Shown in pieces: positions 51,208 through 60,534 of a stretch of 64,000 nucleotides of DNA. Position 1 is the first letter of the stretch; the number at the start of each line of letters is the position of its first letter. Under the pieces are notes generated by a model. It was not told the DNA's origin. It worked only from the letters and a program-made list of their open reading frames with translations, and made no database searches. The stretch comes from Alkalibacillus aidingensis (GTDB lineage: Bacteria; Bacillota; Bacilli; Bacillales; Alkalibacillaceae): NCBI RefSeq assembly GCF_014595945.1, contig NZ_JABXWU010000010.1, positions 19,404 through 83,403 on the forward strand, read 5' to 3'. Position numbers and translations under genes: made by a program.

Positions 51208-52470
51208 ATGTCAACAACTAAGATTCAACCGGTTAGTGAAGTAAAAGATCCAGTCACTGTTGATCAACAGGATACTGGTTTAAATAAACCACAAAACAAG
51301 TTAATTATTGGTGCGCTTGCTGTTACAGCTGTTTTAATGATTCATTTAATGACATCATATGATGGAGTTCAAGCGTTACTATTGATTATTGGTCTATTAT
51401 TAGGTTATACGTTATTTCATGCTAGATTCGGGTTTACATCGGCATTCCGTCGTTTAGCATCAGTAGGGAACGGGCAAGCATTAAGATCGCATATGCTCAT
51501 GTTAGCTGTTGCTGTGACACTATTTGCACCAATTCTAGCATTTGGAATCTCGTTTTTTGATACACCTGTGTCAGGCTATGTATCGCCAGTTGGTGTTAGT
51601 TTACTAGTTGGTGCATTTATGTTTGGTGTAGGGATGCAATTAGGTGGTGGCTGTGCATCAGGGACGCTATATGCTGTTGGTGGCGGCCGCTCGGTGATGT
51701 TCGTTACTCTATTATTCTTCATCGTTGGTTCAACAATCGGGGCATATCATCTACCATTCTGGACTGAAGAAATGCCTGCTTACCAACCTGTTTCATTAGC
51801 AGAAACAACTGGATGGGGATATGGAGGTGCTTGGTTAGTTTCCATTGCATTATTCGGTTTAATTGCTTGGATTACATTAGTCATTGAGAAGAAAAGAAAA
51901 GCACCGAAAATGGCACCTCTCCCGACTGAAAAGGGTTGGAAGCGAATCTTCCGTGGGTCATGGCCATTATTTGCAGCTGCAATCGCTTTAGCTGTGTTGA
52001 ATGCTCTGACTTTAATGACACGTGGTCAGCCATGGGGTGTCACGTCAGCATTTGCCTTATGGGGATCTAAGGTTGCTGATTTTATTGGTATCGATGTAGC
52101 TAGTTGGAGTTACTGGCAAGGCGCTAATGCTGCTGCCTTAGAAGCTTCCATTCTAGCAGACTCAACAACAGTCCTAAACTTTGGAGTTATTATCGGTGCG
52201 TTTATTGCATCAGCAGCAGGAGGCTTATTTAAGTTTTCTAAACTGACAAAAGGAAATGTATCCGCAGCGATCATTGGTGGATTACTAATGGGTTATGGAG
52301 CTCGACTAGCATTTGGTTGTAATATTGGTGCTTACTTTGGTGGTATTGCTTCATTTAGTCTACACGGCTACATTTGGGGAATACTCGCCTTAGCAGGAAC
52401 GTTCTTAGCTTTATATCTAAGGCCGTTATTTGGACTCTCCGTACCCAAATCAAAAGACTCATTCTGTTAG
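51208..52470 (+). CDS. YeeE/YedE-family (TsuA-like) sulfur transporter
   Basis: A 420-residue membrane protein with two related halves. GVGMQLGGGCASGTLYAVGGG and GYGARLAFGCNIGAYFGGIA, each with a conserved Cys in GGGC/FGC, are the signature of YeeE/YedE (TsuA) proteins, which import thiosulfate or related sulfur compounds. RBS AAAAGGAG. No TusA-like gene is adjacent. The rhodanese lipoprotein 3 kb away is on the other strand. Confidence 0.88.
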   Translation: MSTTKIQPVSEVKDPVTVDQQDTGLNKPQNKLIIGALAVTAVLMIHLMTSYDGVQALLLIIGLLLGYTLFHARFGFTSAFRRLASVGNGQALRSHMLMLAVAVTLFAPILAFGISFFDTPVSGYVSPVGVSLLVGAFMFGVGMQLGGGCASGTLYAVGGGRSVMFVTLLFFIVGSTIGAYHLPFWTEEMPAYQPVSLAETTGWGYGGAWLVSIALFGLIAWITLVIEKKRKAPKMAPLPTEKGWKRIFRGSWPLFAAAIALAVLNALTLMTRGQPWGVTSAFALWGSKVADFIGIDVASWSYWQGANAAALEASILADSTTVLNFGVIIGAFIASAAGGLFKFSKLTKGNVSAAIIGGLLMGYGARLAFGCNIGAYFGGIASFSLHGYIWGILALAGTFLALYLRPLFGLSVPKSKDSFC

Positions 52471-52473
52471 AGG

Positions 52474-52510
52474 AAAACTCCCATGTGAACTATTCGCATG
52501 GGAGTTTTAT
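52474..52510 (+). terminator. Rho-independent terminator
   Basis: Perfect 12-bp arms AAAACTCCCATG and CATGGGAGTTTT followed by ATTAT. Confidence 0.88.
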
Positions 52511-52560
52511 TATGTTGAATGGTGGAAAAATATGTTACCATGCTTGTGGGAGTGGTATAA

Positions 52561-52965
52561 ATGAAAAGGTTAATCCTACTTTTAGTGATGTTCCTTATTA
52601 GTTGTGGAGTCCTTGAAGAGGAGCCTACTAAAGAAGATGTAGAAGTGTTTATTGGAAACCTAACGTTTCATGAAGAAAGTACATATGCCAAAATTAATTC
52701 ATATACCATGACGTTTGGTGAAGGAGATGATCTCCGAGTAGAAGCATATTTGATTGAAGACTTCTATGATGAAAATGATCATTATCTGGAAACACACTTA
52801 ACGCATTCAACCACTGAAGATGGGGATGATGTAGAGGTTGTCAATGAACCACATGCAATTCTACTTGATGATGAAACGGACATACATCAGTCGATCGATT
52901 TAAGTGAAAGTGAACAAGAACAGGTGCTTCAGCATATTGAGCAGATTTTTGATAGTAAACATTAA
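52561..52965 (+). CDS. Lipoprotein of unknown function
   Basis: A 134-residue protein with a short signal peptide and lipobox FLISC, so the mature protein is anchored outside the membrane at Cys15. The mature part is very acidic (many D and E) and has no domain I recognise. RBS GGGAGTGG sits six bases before the ATG. Acidic surface fits salt-adapted secreted proteins. Confidence 0.72.
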   Translation: MKRLILLLVMFLISCGVLEEEPTKEDVEVFIGNLTFHEESTYAKINSYTMTFGEGDDLRVEAYLIEDFYDENDHYLETHLTHSTTEDGDDVEVVNEPHAILLDDETDIHQSIDLSESEQEQVLQHIEQIFDSKH

Positions 52966-52983
52966 TGTATTGGTGAATCGTGA

Positions 52984-53202
52984 GTGTGTAAGTGTTATAA
53001 ACATGACAGTTTTAGAGTTCTATTGTTAGTGGGCTTAACCTTAGTTCTAGCGTTATTTACAGCATTTGGACGTCGTGCTTTTTGGCCAGCTCAACCGAAA
53101 GTAGGAGAGGATTCGTTAGAGAAGAGTCATTTTTGGGCGAAAATGAGTAAAGTGGCCACAACCAAGCCGATTTTATTAGGACTTTTGTTAATATCCCCTT
53201 AA
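52984..53202 (+). pseudogene. Fragment of an MMPL/RND-type transporter
   Basis: A frame of 72 codons starting GTG 52984. FRVLLLVGLTLVLALFTAFG then RRAFWPAQPKVGE and WAKMSKVATTKPI match the junction of an N-terminal helix group and the cytoplasmic loop of YdgH-type MMPL transporters (typically GRKAFWPSFPKVG). The remainder of such a protein, over 600 residues, is missing on both sides. The stop falls directly in a terminator. A remnant, not a functional gene. Confidence 0.6.
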
Positions 53203-53219
53203 ACAATAGGGGCTTTTTT
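53195..53219 (+). terminator. Short terminator
   Basis: CCCC and GGGG enclose TTAAACAATA, followed by a T run; the stem is short. It terminates the transporter remnant. Confidence 0.55.
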
Positions 53220-53280
53220 ATTTTAAAGGATTTTTGGTTCGAATGTCGAAATATACTACCAAAAGGGAGGTAGATTCACG

Positions 53281-54924
53281 ATGACTTATCGAGTGATGAG
53301 AGATATGAAAATTCCACTACGAGATGGCGTATTACTGTCAGCTGATCTTTATTATCCAGAACAAGATGGTGAATATCCAGCGATTGTCGTACGTACACCT
53401 TATGGAAAAACACGTGAGAAGGAGCATCAGCAAGGGGAGTATTTTGCTGAACATGGTTATGTGGTTGTAAATGTTGATGTGCGTGGTCGTGGTGACTCAG
53501 AAGGAGAGTTTGTTCCATATAGAAATGACGGGGTAGATGGCTATGATGTGATTGAGTGGGTGGCAGAGCAGCCTTGGTGTGACGGTAATGTTGGAACTTT
53601 GGGTGGCTCTTATTTAGGGCGAATTCAGTTTTTAACAGCGCTTGAACAGCCACCGTCTTTAAAAGCGATGGTACCTTTAGTCACCCCATCTGATCCTTTT
53701 GTGGAATGGCCTACAGGTTTGCCAAACCCAATGCATATTTGTTGGCTATATATGACCAGAGGAAAAGTGATGCAAAATATTAATTTAGTTGACTGGCAAA
53801 AGGTTTATTGGCACTTACCTTATTATGAAATGGATACTGAGACTGGGTGGTATTCAGAGCAGTGGCGCGAGGAAATTGAGCACCCGTACTTTGATGATTA
53901 TTGGAAACACATCGCTTATCAGCATCGTTTTGATGAGATTGATGTGCCAACGTTACATATATCGGGATGGTATGATGATGAGCAGATTGGTACCCCATTG
54001 AACTTCCGTGGTATGGTGGAGGCAGGAAAAGACAATCAACATTTGTTAATGGGTCCTTGGCCACACCAATTAAATAAATCGACTAGACTGGGTGACTTAG
54101 ATTTTGGTGAAGACTCTTTGATTAATATGAATGACTATCAACGTCGATTTTTTGATTATTATTTAAAAGGCTTAGAAACAGATTTTACTGAAAAAGATCC
54201 TGTTGATATTTTTGTGATGGGTGAAAATAAGTGGTATCAAGAAAAATCCTGGCCACTACCAGGTACGAAGTGGACGGAGTTTTACTTGAGTAGTGGTGGG
54301 CGAGCGAATAGCCGTTTTGGAGATGGTAAGTTAGGTGAAAAACTACCAGCTGAAGGTAGTGCAGAATTGGATCAGTACGCTTACGACCCAGCTGACCCTG
54401 TGCCATTTATTACGGAGATGGTATCTCATCAAATAGGTGGTCCGGATGATTATTCCTCTGTCGAGCGTCGGGATGATGTCCTTGTTTATACGAGTGCCGT
54501 TTTAGAAGAAGATGTTGAAGTAACAGGTCCAGTGAAAGCGAATCTATTTGTTTCAACCGACGCGAAGGATACTGATTTTACGGTGAAACTACTAGATGTT
54601 AGACCGAGTGGAGTGGCGCAACGGTTAACGGATGGATTAGTACGAGGTCGATTTCGAAATGGGACAGACCAACCTGAATTAATGGAGCCTGGCGAAGTCT
54701 ATCAAGTTGAAGTCGATTGTTGGAATACATCACATGTCTTCAAAAAAGGTCACCAGATTCGAATTGAAGTTGCTTCGAGCGCATTTCCTAAGTATGATCG
54801 AAACCTCAATACAGGAGATACCTTAGGGAAAACATCTGAAATGAAGGTGGCTAATCAGACCGTTTATCATTCTGAAAAATATCCATCTTCTATAACACTG
54901 CCAATTATTAATAGAAATGGGTGA
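53281..54924 (+). CDS. CocE/NonD-family hydrolase
   Basis: A 547-residue alpha/beta hydrolase of the X-Pro dipeptidyl-peptidase S15 / cocaine esterase type. The nucleophile elbow is LGGSYLG (GxSYxG), the oxyanion segment VRTPYGKTR, and the His lies in LLMGPWPHQ. The C-terminal jelly-roll domain (about 340-547) with FTVKLLDVRPSG is standard. No signal peptide, so cytosolic. It overlaps the start region of the following D-threonine-aldolase-like gene, so they are probably co-transcribed and may process the same esters or amides. Confidence 0.88.
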   Translation: MTYRVMRDMKIPLRDGVLLSADLYYPEQDGEYPAIVVRTPYGKTREKEHQQGEYFAEHGYVVVNVDVRGRGDSEGEFVPYRNDGVDGYDVIEWVAEQPWCDGNVGTLGGSYLGRIQFLTALEQPPSLKAMVPLVTPSDPFVEWPTGLPNPMHICWLYMTRGKVMQNINLVDWQKVYWHLPYYEMDTETGWYSEQWREEIEHPYFDDYWKHIAYQHRFDEIDVPTLHISGWYDDEQIGTPLNFRGMVEAGKDNQHLLMGPWPHQLNKSTRLGDLDFGEDSLINMNDYQRRFFDYYLKGLETDFTEKDPVDIFVMGENKWYQEKSWPLPGTKWTEFYLSSGGRANSRFGDGKLGEKLPAEGSAELDQYAYDPADPVPFITEMVSHQIGGPDDYSSVERRDDVLVYTSAVLEEDVEVTGPVKANLFVSTDAKDTDFTVKLLDVRPSGVAQRLTDGLVRGRFRNGTDQPELMEPGEVYQVEVDCWNTSHVFKKGHQIRIEVASSAFPKYDRNLNTGDTLGKTSEMKVANQTVYHSEKYPSSITLPIINRNG

Positions 54925-54929
54925 GTAAG

Positions 54930-56015
54930 ATGAACATCGATACGCCGAGTCTATTGCTTCATGAAGAGAAGCTAGAAAGAAATATGCAACGAATCTCTGA
55001 CTTTGTACAGTCTCAAGGGATCGCTTTACGTCCTCATACTAAAACCCATAAAAGTGTAGAGATTGCAAAAAGACAAGTTCAAGGTGGAGCAGTTGGTGTA
55101 ACGGTTGCTAAATTAGATGAAGCGGAAGTGCTGATTGATGGGGGTATTGATCATGTCTTTATAGCCTATCCTTTAACGGCGCCAAAGAAAGTTGAGCGCC
55201 TAAAAGCCTTAAGCGCACGAGCAGGTTTAATTGCAAGTGTTGACTCTAGGGTTGGTGCCGATTTACTGAGTGATGCTTTTTCAGAAGCTCCTCTAGAAGT
55301 ATGGATCAAGGTTAATTCCGGGTTGAATCGATGTGGGGTTGAACCGGAAAATGAAACATTAGAGTTAGCGCAGTATATCAGTACCCTTCCTGGACTTAAG
55401 TTAACCGGCCTATATACTCATGCAGGTCACTCGTATGCGGCAAAGTCTGAAGAGCAACGTTTTGAAATTGCTAAACAGGAAGCAGAAAGTATCGTGAAAA
55501 GTGCCGAACTGTGTGAAGAAAAGGGGATTCCAATCCCAAATAGAAGCGTAGGTGCTACGCCAACGTTTATGGAGTCTGGAAAAGCCTCTGGTATTACGGA
55601 GGTTCGCCCAGGTAATGCAGTGTTTTTTGATATGGTACAAGTCGGGCTTGGGGTGGCTAAAATAGAGGATTGTGCTTTAACGGTTTTAGCAACGGTAGTG
55701 GCTAAGCATCGTGATCGCTTGGTTATTGATGCAGGAAGTAAAGCTCTTTCTTTAGAACAAGGAGTTCACGGAAATAAGAGCGTCGTTGGTTTTGGTCATG
55801 TCGTTGGTTATCCTGATTTAGTGATTGAGCGCTTATCTGAAGAACATGGCGTTATTCCTGTCGATGGTTATACACCCTTAGATATCAACGACACCGTAGA
55901 AATTATTCCTAATCATGCATGTGTAGTAGCTAACTTATTTAACCGTTATACGATTAAAAAAGAAAACGGCATCGTCCATTATTGGCCAGTGGATGCACGT
56001 GGTGGTGTAAAATAG
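54930..56015 (+). CDS. D-threonine aldolase / D-serine dehydratase-like PLP enzyme
   Basis: A 361-residue fold-type III PLP enzyme of the alanine racemase N-terminal type. LRPHTKTHKS carries the PLP-binding Lys, and VKVNSGLNRCGV, YTHAGHSYA and the metal-site His and Cys in IIPNHACVVANLF fit the D-threonine aldolase/D-serine dehydratase group (DSD1), which uses a divalent metal. ATG 54930 is preferred since the family begins near MNIDTPSLLL; GTG 54921 is the alternative and overlaps the CocE stop. The natural substrate is a D-hydroxy amino acid, not resolved here. Confidence 0.86.
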   Translation: MNIDTPSLLLHEEKLERNMQRISDFVQSQGIALRPHTKTHKSVEIAKRQVQGGAVGVTVAKLDEAEVLIDGGIDHVFIAYPLTAPKKVERLKALSARAGLIASVDSRVGADLLSDAFSEAPLEVWIKVNSGLNRCGVEPENETLELAQYISTLPGLKLTGLYTHAGHSYAAKSEEQRFEIAKQEAESIVKSAELCEEKGIPIPNRSVGATPTFMESGKASGITEVRPGNAVFFDMVQVGLGVAKIEDCALTVLATVVAKHRDRLVIDAGSKALSLEQGVHGNKSVVGFGHVVGYPDLVIERLSEEHGVIPVDGYTPLDINDTVEIIPNHACVVANLFNRYTIKKENGIVHYWPVDARGGVK

Positions 56016-56027
56016 CCTTTTAAAATT

Positions 56028-56127
56028 GGCTCTGTTAAAGTTTGGTGTTGATAATTTAAGGAATAGTTCTTAGTTGTTGTATGGTGAAAAGCGAAGCACC
56101 ATAACAACAACGGACTTTAACAGAGCG
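56028..56127. mobile_element. 100-bp MITE-like element with 8-bp target duplication
   Basis: TTAAAATT at 56020-56027 and again at 56128-56135 frame exactly 100 bp. The ends are inverted: GGCTCTGTTAAAGT and, on the other strand, CGCTCTGTTAAAGT, extending imperfectly to about 26 bp. Inside lies a strong hairpin, GTTGTTGTATGGTG with CACCATAACAACAAC. An 8-bp duplication and a GGCTCT end suit the ISL3 family. It encodes nothing and would need a transposase in trans. The remaining gap to 56353 has no other feature. Confidence 0.8.
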
Positions 56128-56353
56128 TTAAAATTAAGGGAAAGGTCGTAAACTTCTGTTTAATTAGTGTTTTAGTGAGTTCACACTATGCTAATAATCT
56201 TATAAGAACACCTAGTTGTTCGGTAGGAATTTTTTATCTTCTGAATATTATATATTTATAGAATGTACAGTCTTAGATAGTTATAATTATTAGTAGAGTT
56301 ACAACATTGGTTAACATATCTAATCATATGAAAAAGAACTGAGGAGGAGTCTC

Positions 56354-56746
56354 ATGCATCGTTTAATGTGTAAAGGTAAAATTCATAGAGCAACTGTAAC
56401 AGAGGCTGAACTGGATTATGTTGGCAGCATCACAATTGATTATAAGCTAATGAAAGAAGCGAACATAAAACCATATGAAATGGTTCAAATTACAAGCCTC
56501 AAAAATGCAACGAGGTGGAAAACCTATGCGATCCCCGCACCTGAAGGTTCCAATCGAATTTGTCTAAATGGACCACCCGCTCATTTATTTAGCCCAGGAG
56601 ACATTGTGATTATCCTAAGTCTAGGGCTTATGACAGATGAAGAAGTCGATGATTTAAAGCCAAGAGTGGTATTTGTTGATGATGAAAACAACATCACTAA
56701 AATCGAAGAGCATGACCTACACTGGCCAGAAGGTGTAGAGTTATAA
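56354..56746 (+). CDS. panD: Aspartate 1-decarboxylase
   Basis: A 130-residue enzyme that makes beta-alanine from aspartate for pantothenate and CoA. KGKIHRATVTEAEL and YVGSITID show the Gly-Ser where the precursor cleaves itself to form the pyruvoyl group. ICLNGPPAHLFSPGD is the other conserved part. It resembles B. subtilis PanD in length. The usual panB and panC are not adjacent, so it is free-standing between a MITE and a terminator. RBS GAGGAGG. Confidence 0.93.
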   Translation: MHRLMCKGKIHRATVTEAELDYVGSITIDYKLMKEANIKPYEMVQITSLKNATRWKTYAIPAPEGSNRICLNGPPAHLFSPGDIVIILSLGLMTDEEVDDLKPRVVFVDDENNITKIEEHDLHWPEGVEL

Positions 56747-56752
56747 AGTAAA

Positions 56753-56799
56753 TCTAAAAAAGAGTTGCCGAAATTAAAATAAGGCAACTCTTTTTTAGA
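56753..56799 (+). terminator. Rho-independent terminator
   Basis: Perfect 17-bp arms (56753-56769 and 56783-56799) with A/T tails. It can also act on the minus strand. Confidence 0.94.
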
Positions 56800-56884
56800 T
56801 GATTATAGCACAATTTATTTGAACGGTTTTTCGACAAATTTCGAGAAGTGACAGGCACTTAAACGGGAGGTACCAGGCACTCAT

Positions 56885-58459
56885 ATGCGATCATTAAAAA
56901 CTAAGATTATTACGTTGGTGGCGTTGTTGCTGATTTTGGTTATTTTGCTTATTACGGCTATTTTTTCTTATATTGAGTGGAGTAAGACGAAGGAGAATAT
57001 TGGGCAGCGTGCTTTGGATGTGGCGACGTCTATTTCACATACGCCGGAGGTTATAGAAGCATTTGAATTAGATAATCCATCAGAAGTCATTCAACCTATA
57101 GCTGAAGATATTCGTAAAGCAATTGGAGCAGAGTTTATTGTAGTTGGTAACGAAGATAGTATTCGTTACTCGCATCCTAATGAAGATCGCCTTGGATTGA
57201 GGATGGTAGGGGGAGATAACGACCGTGCATTAATACATGGCGAGTATTATAAATCCGAAGCGGTCGGGTCATTAGGACCTTCTTTAAGAGGTAAAGCACC
57301 TATATTCAACGAAGAAGATGAAATTATTGGAATCGTTTCTGTTGGTTTTATGCAGGAGGATATCAGAAGTATTATTTTTGATCGACTAAGGACTTTATTT
57401 ATGAGTTCCTCTATAATATTGGCGCTCGGTGTTTTAGGGAGTATTTTTCTAACTAATAGTATAAGAAAAGATATATTAGGTTTAGAGCCTCACGAAATTG
57501 TTCAACTCTATCGCGAGCGAAGAGCCGTCCTACGTTCAATTAAAGAAGGAATCATTGCTATTGACCGGAATGGAAAGATTACGATTATGAACCACTCGGC
57601 GAGGAAAATGCTAGACTTAACCGAAGAGGAAAAGTCACAACACATTGATGAAGTACTACCTAACACTAAGGTGTATCAAGTATTAGAACATGGAGAGCCA
57701 GAATATGATGATGAAATGATCTTAAAAGATCGGGTTGTTATTGTGAGTCATACCCCTATCTGGGAAGAAAATGAAGTTGTCGGTGTCGTGGCTAGTTTTC
57801 GGGATAAAACGGAAATTCAGGATATGATTAATACACTGTCAGAGGTAAAAAATTACTCAGAAGATTTAAGAGCACAAACCCACGAATATACTAATAAACT
57901 TTATGTTATATCAGGTCTATTGCAATTAGGTAATTATCAAGAAGCTATTAATATGATCCAAGAAGAATCAAAGCAACACAATCACCAAACAAAAACCTTA
58001 TTTTCCAATGTTGAAGATCAATCTGTACAAGCTATTTTATTAGGAAAGTTAGGAAAAGCATCTGAGAAAAAGATTGATTTAATTATTGATGAAGGTAGTT
58101 CCATGTCAACATCACCAGAGCATATTAGTACATCCAAACTAGTGACCATTCTAGGTAATTTAATCGATAATGCGATGGAAGCAGTTAGTCATAAAGAACA
58201 TGGGAAAGTTGTTTTTTCTGTAACAGACCTAGGGAATGATATAATTTTTGAAGTAAGTGATCAAGGTGATGGAATCCGTGAAGAGGATCAACAGAGGATC
58301 TTTGATAAAGGATTTTCTACTAAAGGACATAGAGATCGAGGATACGGCTTATTTATTGTTGAAGAAGTTGTACACGAACTAAACGGAACCATTGAAGTCC
58401 ATAGTGAACCAGGTCAAGGGACTGTATTTATCGTTTATTTACCTAAACAAAAAAACTAG
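56885..58459 (+). CDS. CitA/DcuS-type sensor histidine kinase
   Basis: A 524-residue sensor of di- or tricarboxylates. Helix 1 is at about 7-30, the extracytoplasmic PDC sensor at 35-170, helix 2 at about 173-192, and a PAS domain at 215-310. The phospho-acceptor His sits in AQTHEYTNKLYVISGLLQ, the ATPase has LIDNAMEAV, DQGDGI and GYGLFIVEE. The RBS GGGAGG is 14 bases from the ATG, rather far. It forms an operon with the response regulator, and the tctCBA transporter follows. Citrate or a related acid is the likely signal. Confidence 0.9.
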   Translation: MRSLKTKIITLVALLLILVILLITAIFSYIEWSKTKENIGQRALDVATSISHTPEVIEAFELDNPSEVIQPIAEDIRKAIGAEFIVVGNEDSIRYSHPNEDRLGLRMVGGDNDRALIHGEYYKSEAVGSLGPSLRGKAPIFNEEDEIIGIVSVGFMQEDIRSIIFDRLRTLFMSSSIILALGVLGSIFLTNSIRKDILGLEPHEIVQLYRERRAVLRSIKEGIIAIDRNGKITIMNHSARKMLDLTEEEKSQHIDEVLPNTKVYQVLEHGEPEYDDEMILKDRVVIVSHTPIWEENEVVGVVASFRDKTEIQDMINTLSEVKNYSEDLRAQTHEYTNKLYVISGLLQLGNYQEAINMIQEESKQHNHQTKTLFSNVEDQSVQAILLGKLGKASEKKIDLIIDEGSSMSTSPEHISTSKLVTILGNLIDNAMEAVSHKEHGKVVFSVTDLGNDIIFEVSDQGDGIREEDQQRIFDKGFSTKGHRDRGYGLFIVEEVVHELNGTIEVHSEPGQGTVFIVYLPKQKN

Positions 58460-58470
58460 AGGTGATAACC

Positions 58471-59139
58471 ATGCTTAAAGTCGCTATAACTGAAGATGAT
58501 TATCGTGTGGCTTCCATACATGAAGGCTTCCTTGCACAAGTTGAGGGGTGCGAATTGGTCTTTAAAGCTCTGACTGCAGAAGATACTTTAGAAAAACTTA
58601 AGCAAGTCGAAGTCGATTTAATTTTATTAGATATTTATATGCCAGATCGGTTAGGTATCGATATTATCGAGGAAATTAAAAAAATTAGTCCACGAATTGG
58701 GATTATCATGATTAGTGCTGGTACGGATAAAGAGATTGTCCATAAAGCCCTCTATAAAGGGGTTTTCGATTATATAATAAAGCCTGTAACCATGGAAAGG
58801 TTCGTCAAAACCGTAGAGAAGTATAAAGACTTTTTAGCCCAATTGGAACAACGAGATGAAATCGATCAACAGTTTTTAGACCAATATTTTGGACACCGAG
58901 AGCAACAAAGCCAAGAAGAGAATACCCCTAAAGGAATTGATCCATTGACCTTAAAAAAAGTTAAGGAAATTCTTCATAATGAAAATGGAGTGACAGCTGA
59001 GGAAATGGGCGAACAGATGGGAGCTTCACGTACGACAGCTAGACGTTATTTAGAGTATTTAATCTCAGAGGGTGAGTGTCATGCTGAACTTGAGTATGGG
59101 ATCGTTGGAAGACCAGAGCGCCGTTATTATAAGAGCTAG
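58471..59139 (+). CDS. CitB/DcuR-type response regulator
   Basis: A 222-residue regulator. The receiver has VAITEDDYRV (acidic pair), LILLDIYMPD with the phospho-acceptor Asp, and IISA and KPVT as expected. The C-terminal part (about 165-222) holds a winged helix, GVTAEEMGEQMGASRTTARRYLEYL, as in CitB/DctR regulators. ATG 58471 is preferred, six bases after AGAGGTG, which itself holds a possible GTG 58462. It most likely activates the tctCBA operon 260 bp downstream. Confidence 0.9.
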   Translation: MLKVAITEDDYRVASIHEGFLAQVEGCELVFKALTAEDTLEKLKQVEVDLILLDIYMPDRLGIDIIEEIKKISPRIGIIMISAGTDKEIVHKALYKGVFDYIIKPVTMERFVKTVEKYKDFLAQLEQRDEIDQQFLDQYFGHREQQSQEENTPKGIDPLTLKKVKEILHNENGVTAEEMGEQMGASRTTARRYLEYLISEGECHAELEYGIVGRPERRYYKS

Positions 59140-59167
59140 AGTGAACCATCACTTTAGCTCTTTTTTT
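59133..59167 (+). terminator. Rho-independent terminator
   Basis: GAGCTAGAGTG pairs with CACTTTAGCTC around six bases, followed by a T run. The stem starts inside the last codons of the regulator. The gap to 59399 also holds a cre box and a 19-codon TTG frame at 59212 with no good RBS. Confidence 0.88.
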
Positions 59168-59295
59168 ATTAGTCCGTTAAAACTAATGTGTTGTTCATAG
59201 GTTGATTGAAATTTGACAGAGCAAGAAGTCGTACTAAATCAACTTCGTGAACAAAATGAACAAAATAAATAAAAAGTTAAAAATGAGACTTATTT

Positions 59296-59309
59296 TGAAA
59301 ACGGTTACA
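59296..59309 (+). promoter_or_regulatory. CcpA cre box before tctC
   Basis: TGAAAACGGTTACA matches the cre consensus TGWAANCGNTNWCA at every position. It lies about 90 bp before tctC, so glucose should repress the transporter. Confidence 0.7.
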
Positions 59310-59399
59310 TCCTAAAGATTAAGAATTATCATAGTAAACAGCAAATTTAATTGTGACATTTTTATAAAAATGATTTGAACAATAAGGGGAGGAAAAATT

Positions 59400-60455
59400 A
59401 TGAAGAAGTTATTAGGTGTTTCGTTTTTAGTACTAATGTTAATCTTCTTAGCTGCATGTGGTGATGACACATCGACTGAGGAAGATACAGAGAGTAATGA
59501 AGATACTACATCAGAAGGTGATGTAGACAGTGAAGAGAATGGAGATTGGGAGCCTGAACAGAGTATTGAAATTGTCGCTCCAGCTGGTGCAGGAGGCGGT
59601 TGGGATACAACGGCACGTATGACTGCACAAACACTAACTGAAGAAGGTTTGATTGATCAGAGCATTGGAGTTGTTAATGAGCCAGGTGGTGGTGGAGCCG
59701 TCGGTTGGGCTAGTATTGCCAATAAAGAGGGAAGTCCATATGATTTATTCGTTTCATCTTCACCAATTCTACTTGTACCATTGAATGGTCAGTCTGAATA
59801 TGGTCATGAAGATTTCACGCCAATTGCAAATATAATTGCTGAGTATGCTGGGTTTGCTGTAAGAGAAGATGCTGAGTGGGATACTTTACCAGAGTTGTTT
59901 GAATCAATGAAAGAAGACCCATCAGAAATAACAGTTGTCGGAACGTCTTCTCCAGGTAGTATGGACCATATTCAATTCGTTCGCTTTGCTAAAGAGGCTG
60001 GTGTTGATATTACACAAATTAAATACGTATCAGCTCCAGATGCTGGTGGGGTCACCCAGTTATTAAATGGTAGTGCTGATGTATTCTCAACAGGAGTCGG
60101 TGAAGTTGTCGAACAAGTTAGATCTGGTGATGTTCGTTTACTAGCTGTAACTTCAGAAGAGCGTCTAGAAGGTGATGTCTTATCGGAAATTCCAACAGCT
60201 AAAGAGCAGGGTATCGACGAAACGTTTGTTAACTGGCGTGGCTTCTTTGGACCACCAGAGATGGACCAAGCAGCTATTGACTATTATGAAGCAAAGTTTA
60301 AAGAATTAAGTGATTCTGACGCATTTGCTGAAATTCGCGACAATTACAATTGGGAAGAAATGTTCATGGGTAGCGAAGAATATGAAGAGTTCCTTGACCA
60401 AGAGAAAGAATCATTTCAGGAAATTCTAGATGAATTGGATTTATCTGAAGAATAA
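59400..60455 (+). CDS. tctC: Tripartite tricarboxylate transporter, binding protein TctC
   Basis: A 351-residue lipoprotein binding carboxylates outside the cell for the TctCBA importer. The signal peptide ends FLAAC and an acidic linker (many D, E, S, T) of about 30 residues follows. The binding domain has IVAPAGAGGGWDTTAR and NEPGGGGAVGW, the glycine-rich family marks. The gene is first in tctCBA, controlled by the upstream two-component pair and the cre box. A hairpin after it probably keeps its transcript higher than tctB and tctA. Confidence 0.92.
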   Translation: MKKLLGVSFLVLMLIFLAACGDDTSTEEDTESNEDTTSEGDVDSEENGDWEPEQSIEIVAPAGAGGGWDTTARMTAQTLTEEGLIDQSIGVVNEPGGGGAVGWASIANKEGSPYDLFVSSSPILLVPLNGQSEYGHEDFTPIANIIAEYAGFAVREDAEWDTLPELFESMKEDPSEITVVGTSSPGSMDHIQFVRFAKEAGVDITQIKYVSAPDAGGVTQLLNGSADVFSTGVGEVVEQVRSGDVRLLAVTSEERLEGDVLSEIPTAKEQGIDETFVNWRGFFGPPEMDQAAIDYYEAKFKELSDSDAFAEIRDNYNWEEMFMGSEEYEEFLDQEKESFQEILDELDLSEE

Positions 60456-60465
60456 ATAATTAAAA

Positions 60466-60500
60466 GAGGAAGTCAACGGGATTCTACCGTTGACTTCTCC
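60466..60500 (+). other. Intra-operon hairpin between tctC and tctB
   Basis: GAAGTCAACGG (60469-60479) and CCGTTGACTTC (60487-60497) form a perfect 11-bp stem with a 7-base loop but no T run. Such structures stabilise upstream mRNA or partly terminate. Confidence 0.75.
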
Positions 60501-60534
60501 ATATTTTAGAAAGGCTGAGGGGAGGCGATTAACT

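Noticed and set aside
53276..54406. Several ORFs opposite the CocE hydrolase
   Set aside because: They overlap a well-supported gene on the other strand and have no RBS or domain.
59212..59271. 19-residue peptide gene (TTG start) before tctC
   Set aside because: No convincing RBS and no conserved pattern; could be a remnant but cannot be supported.
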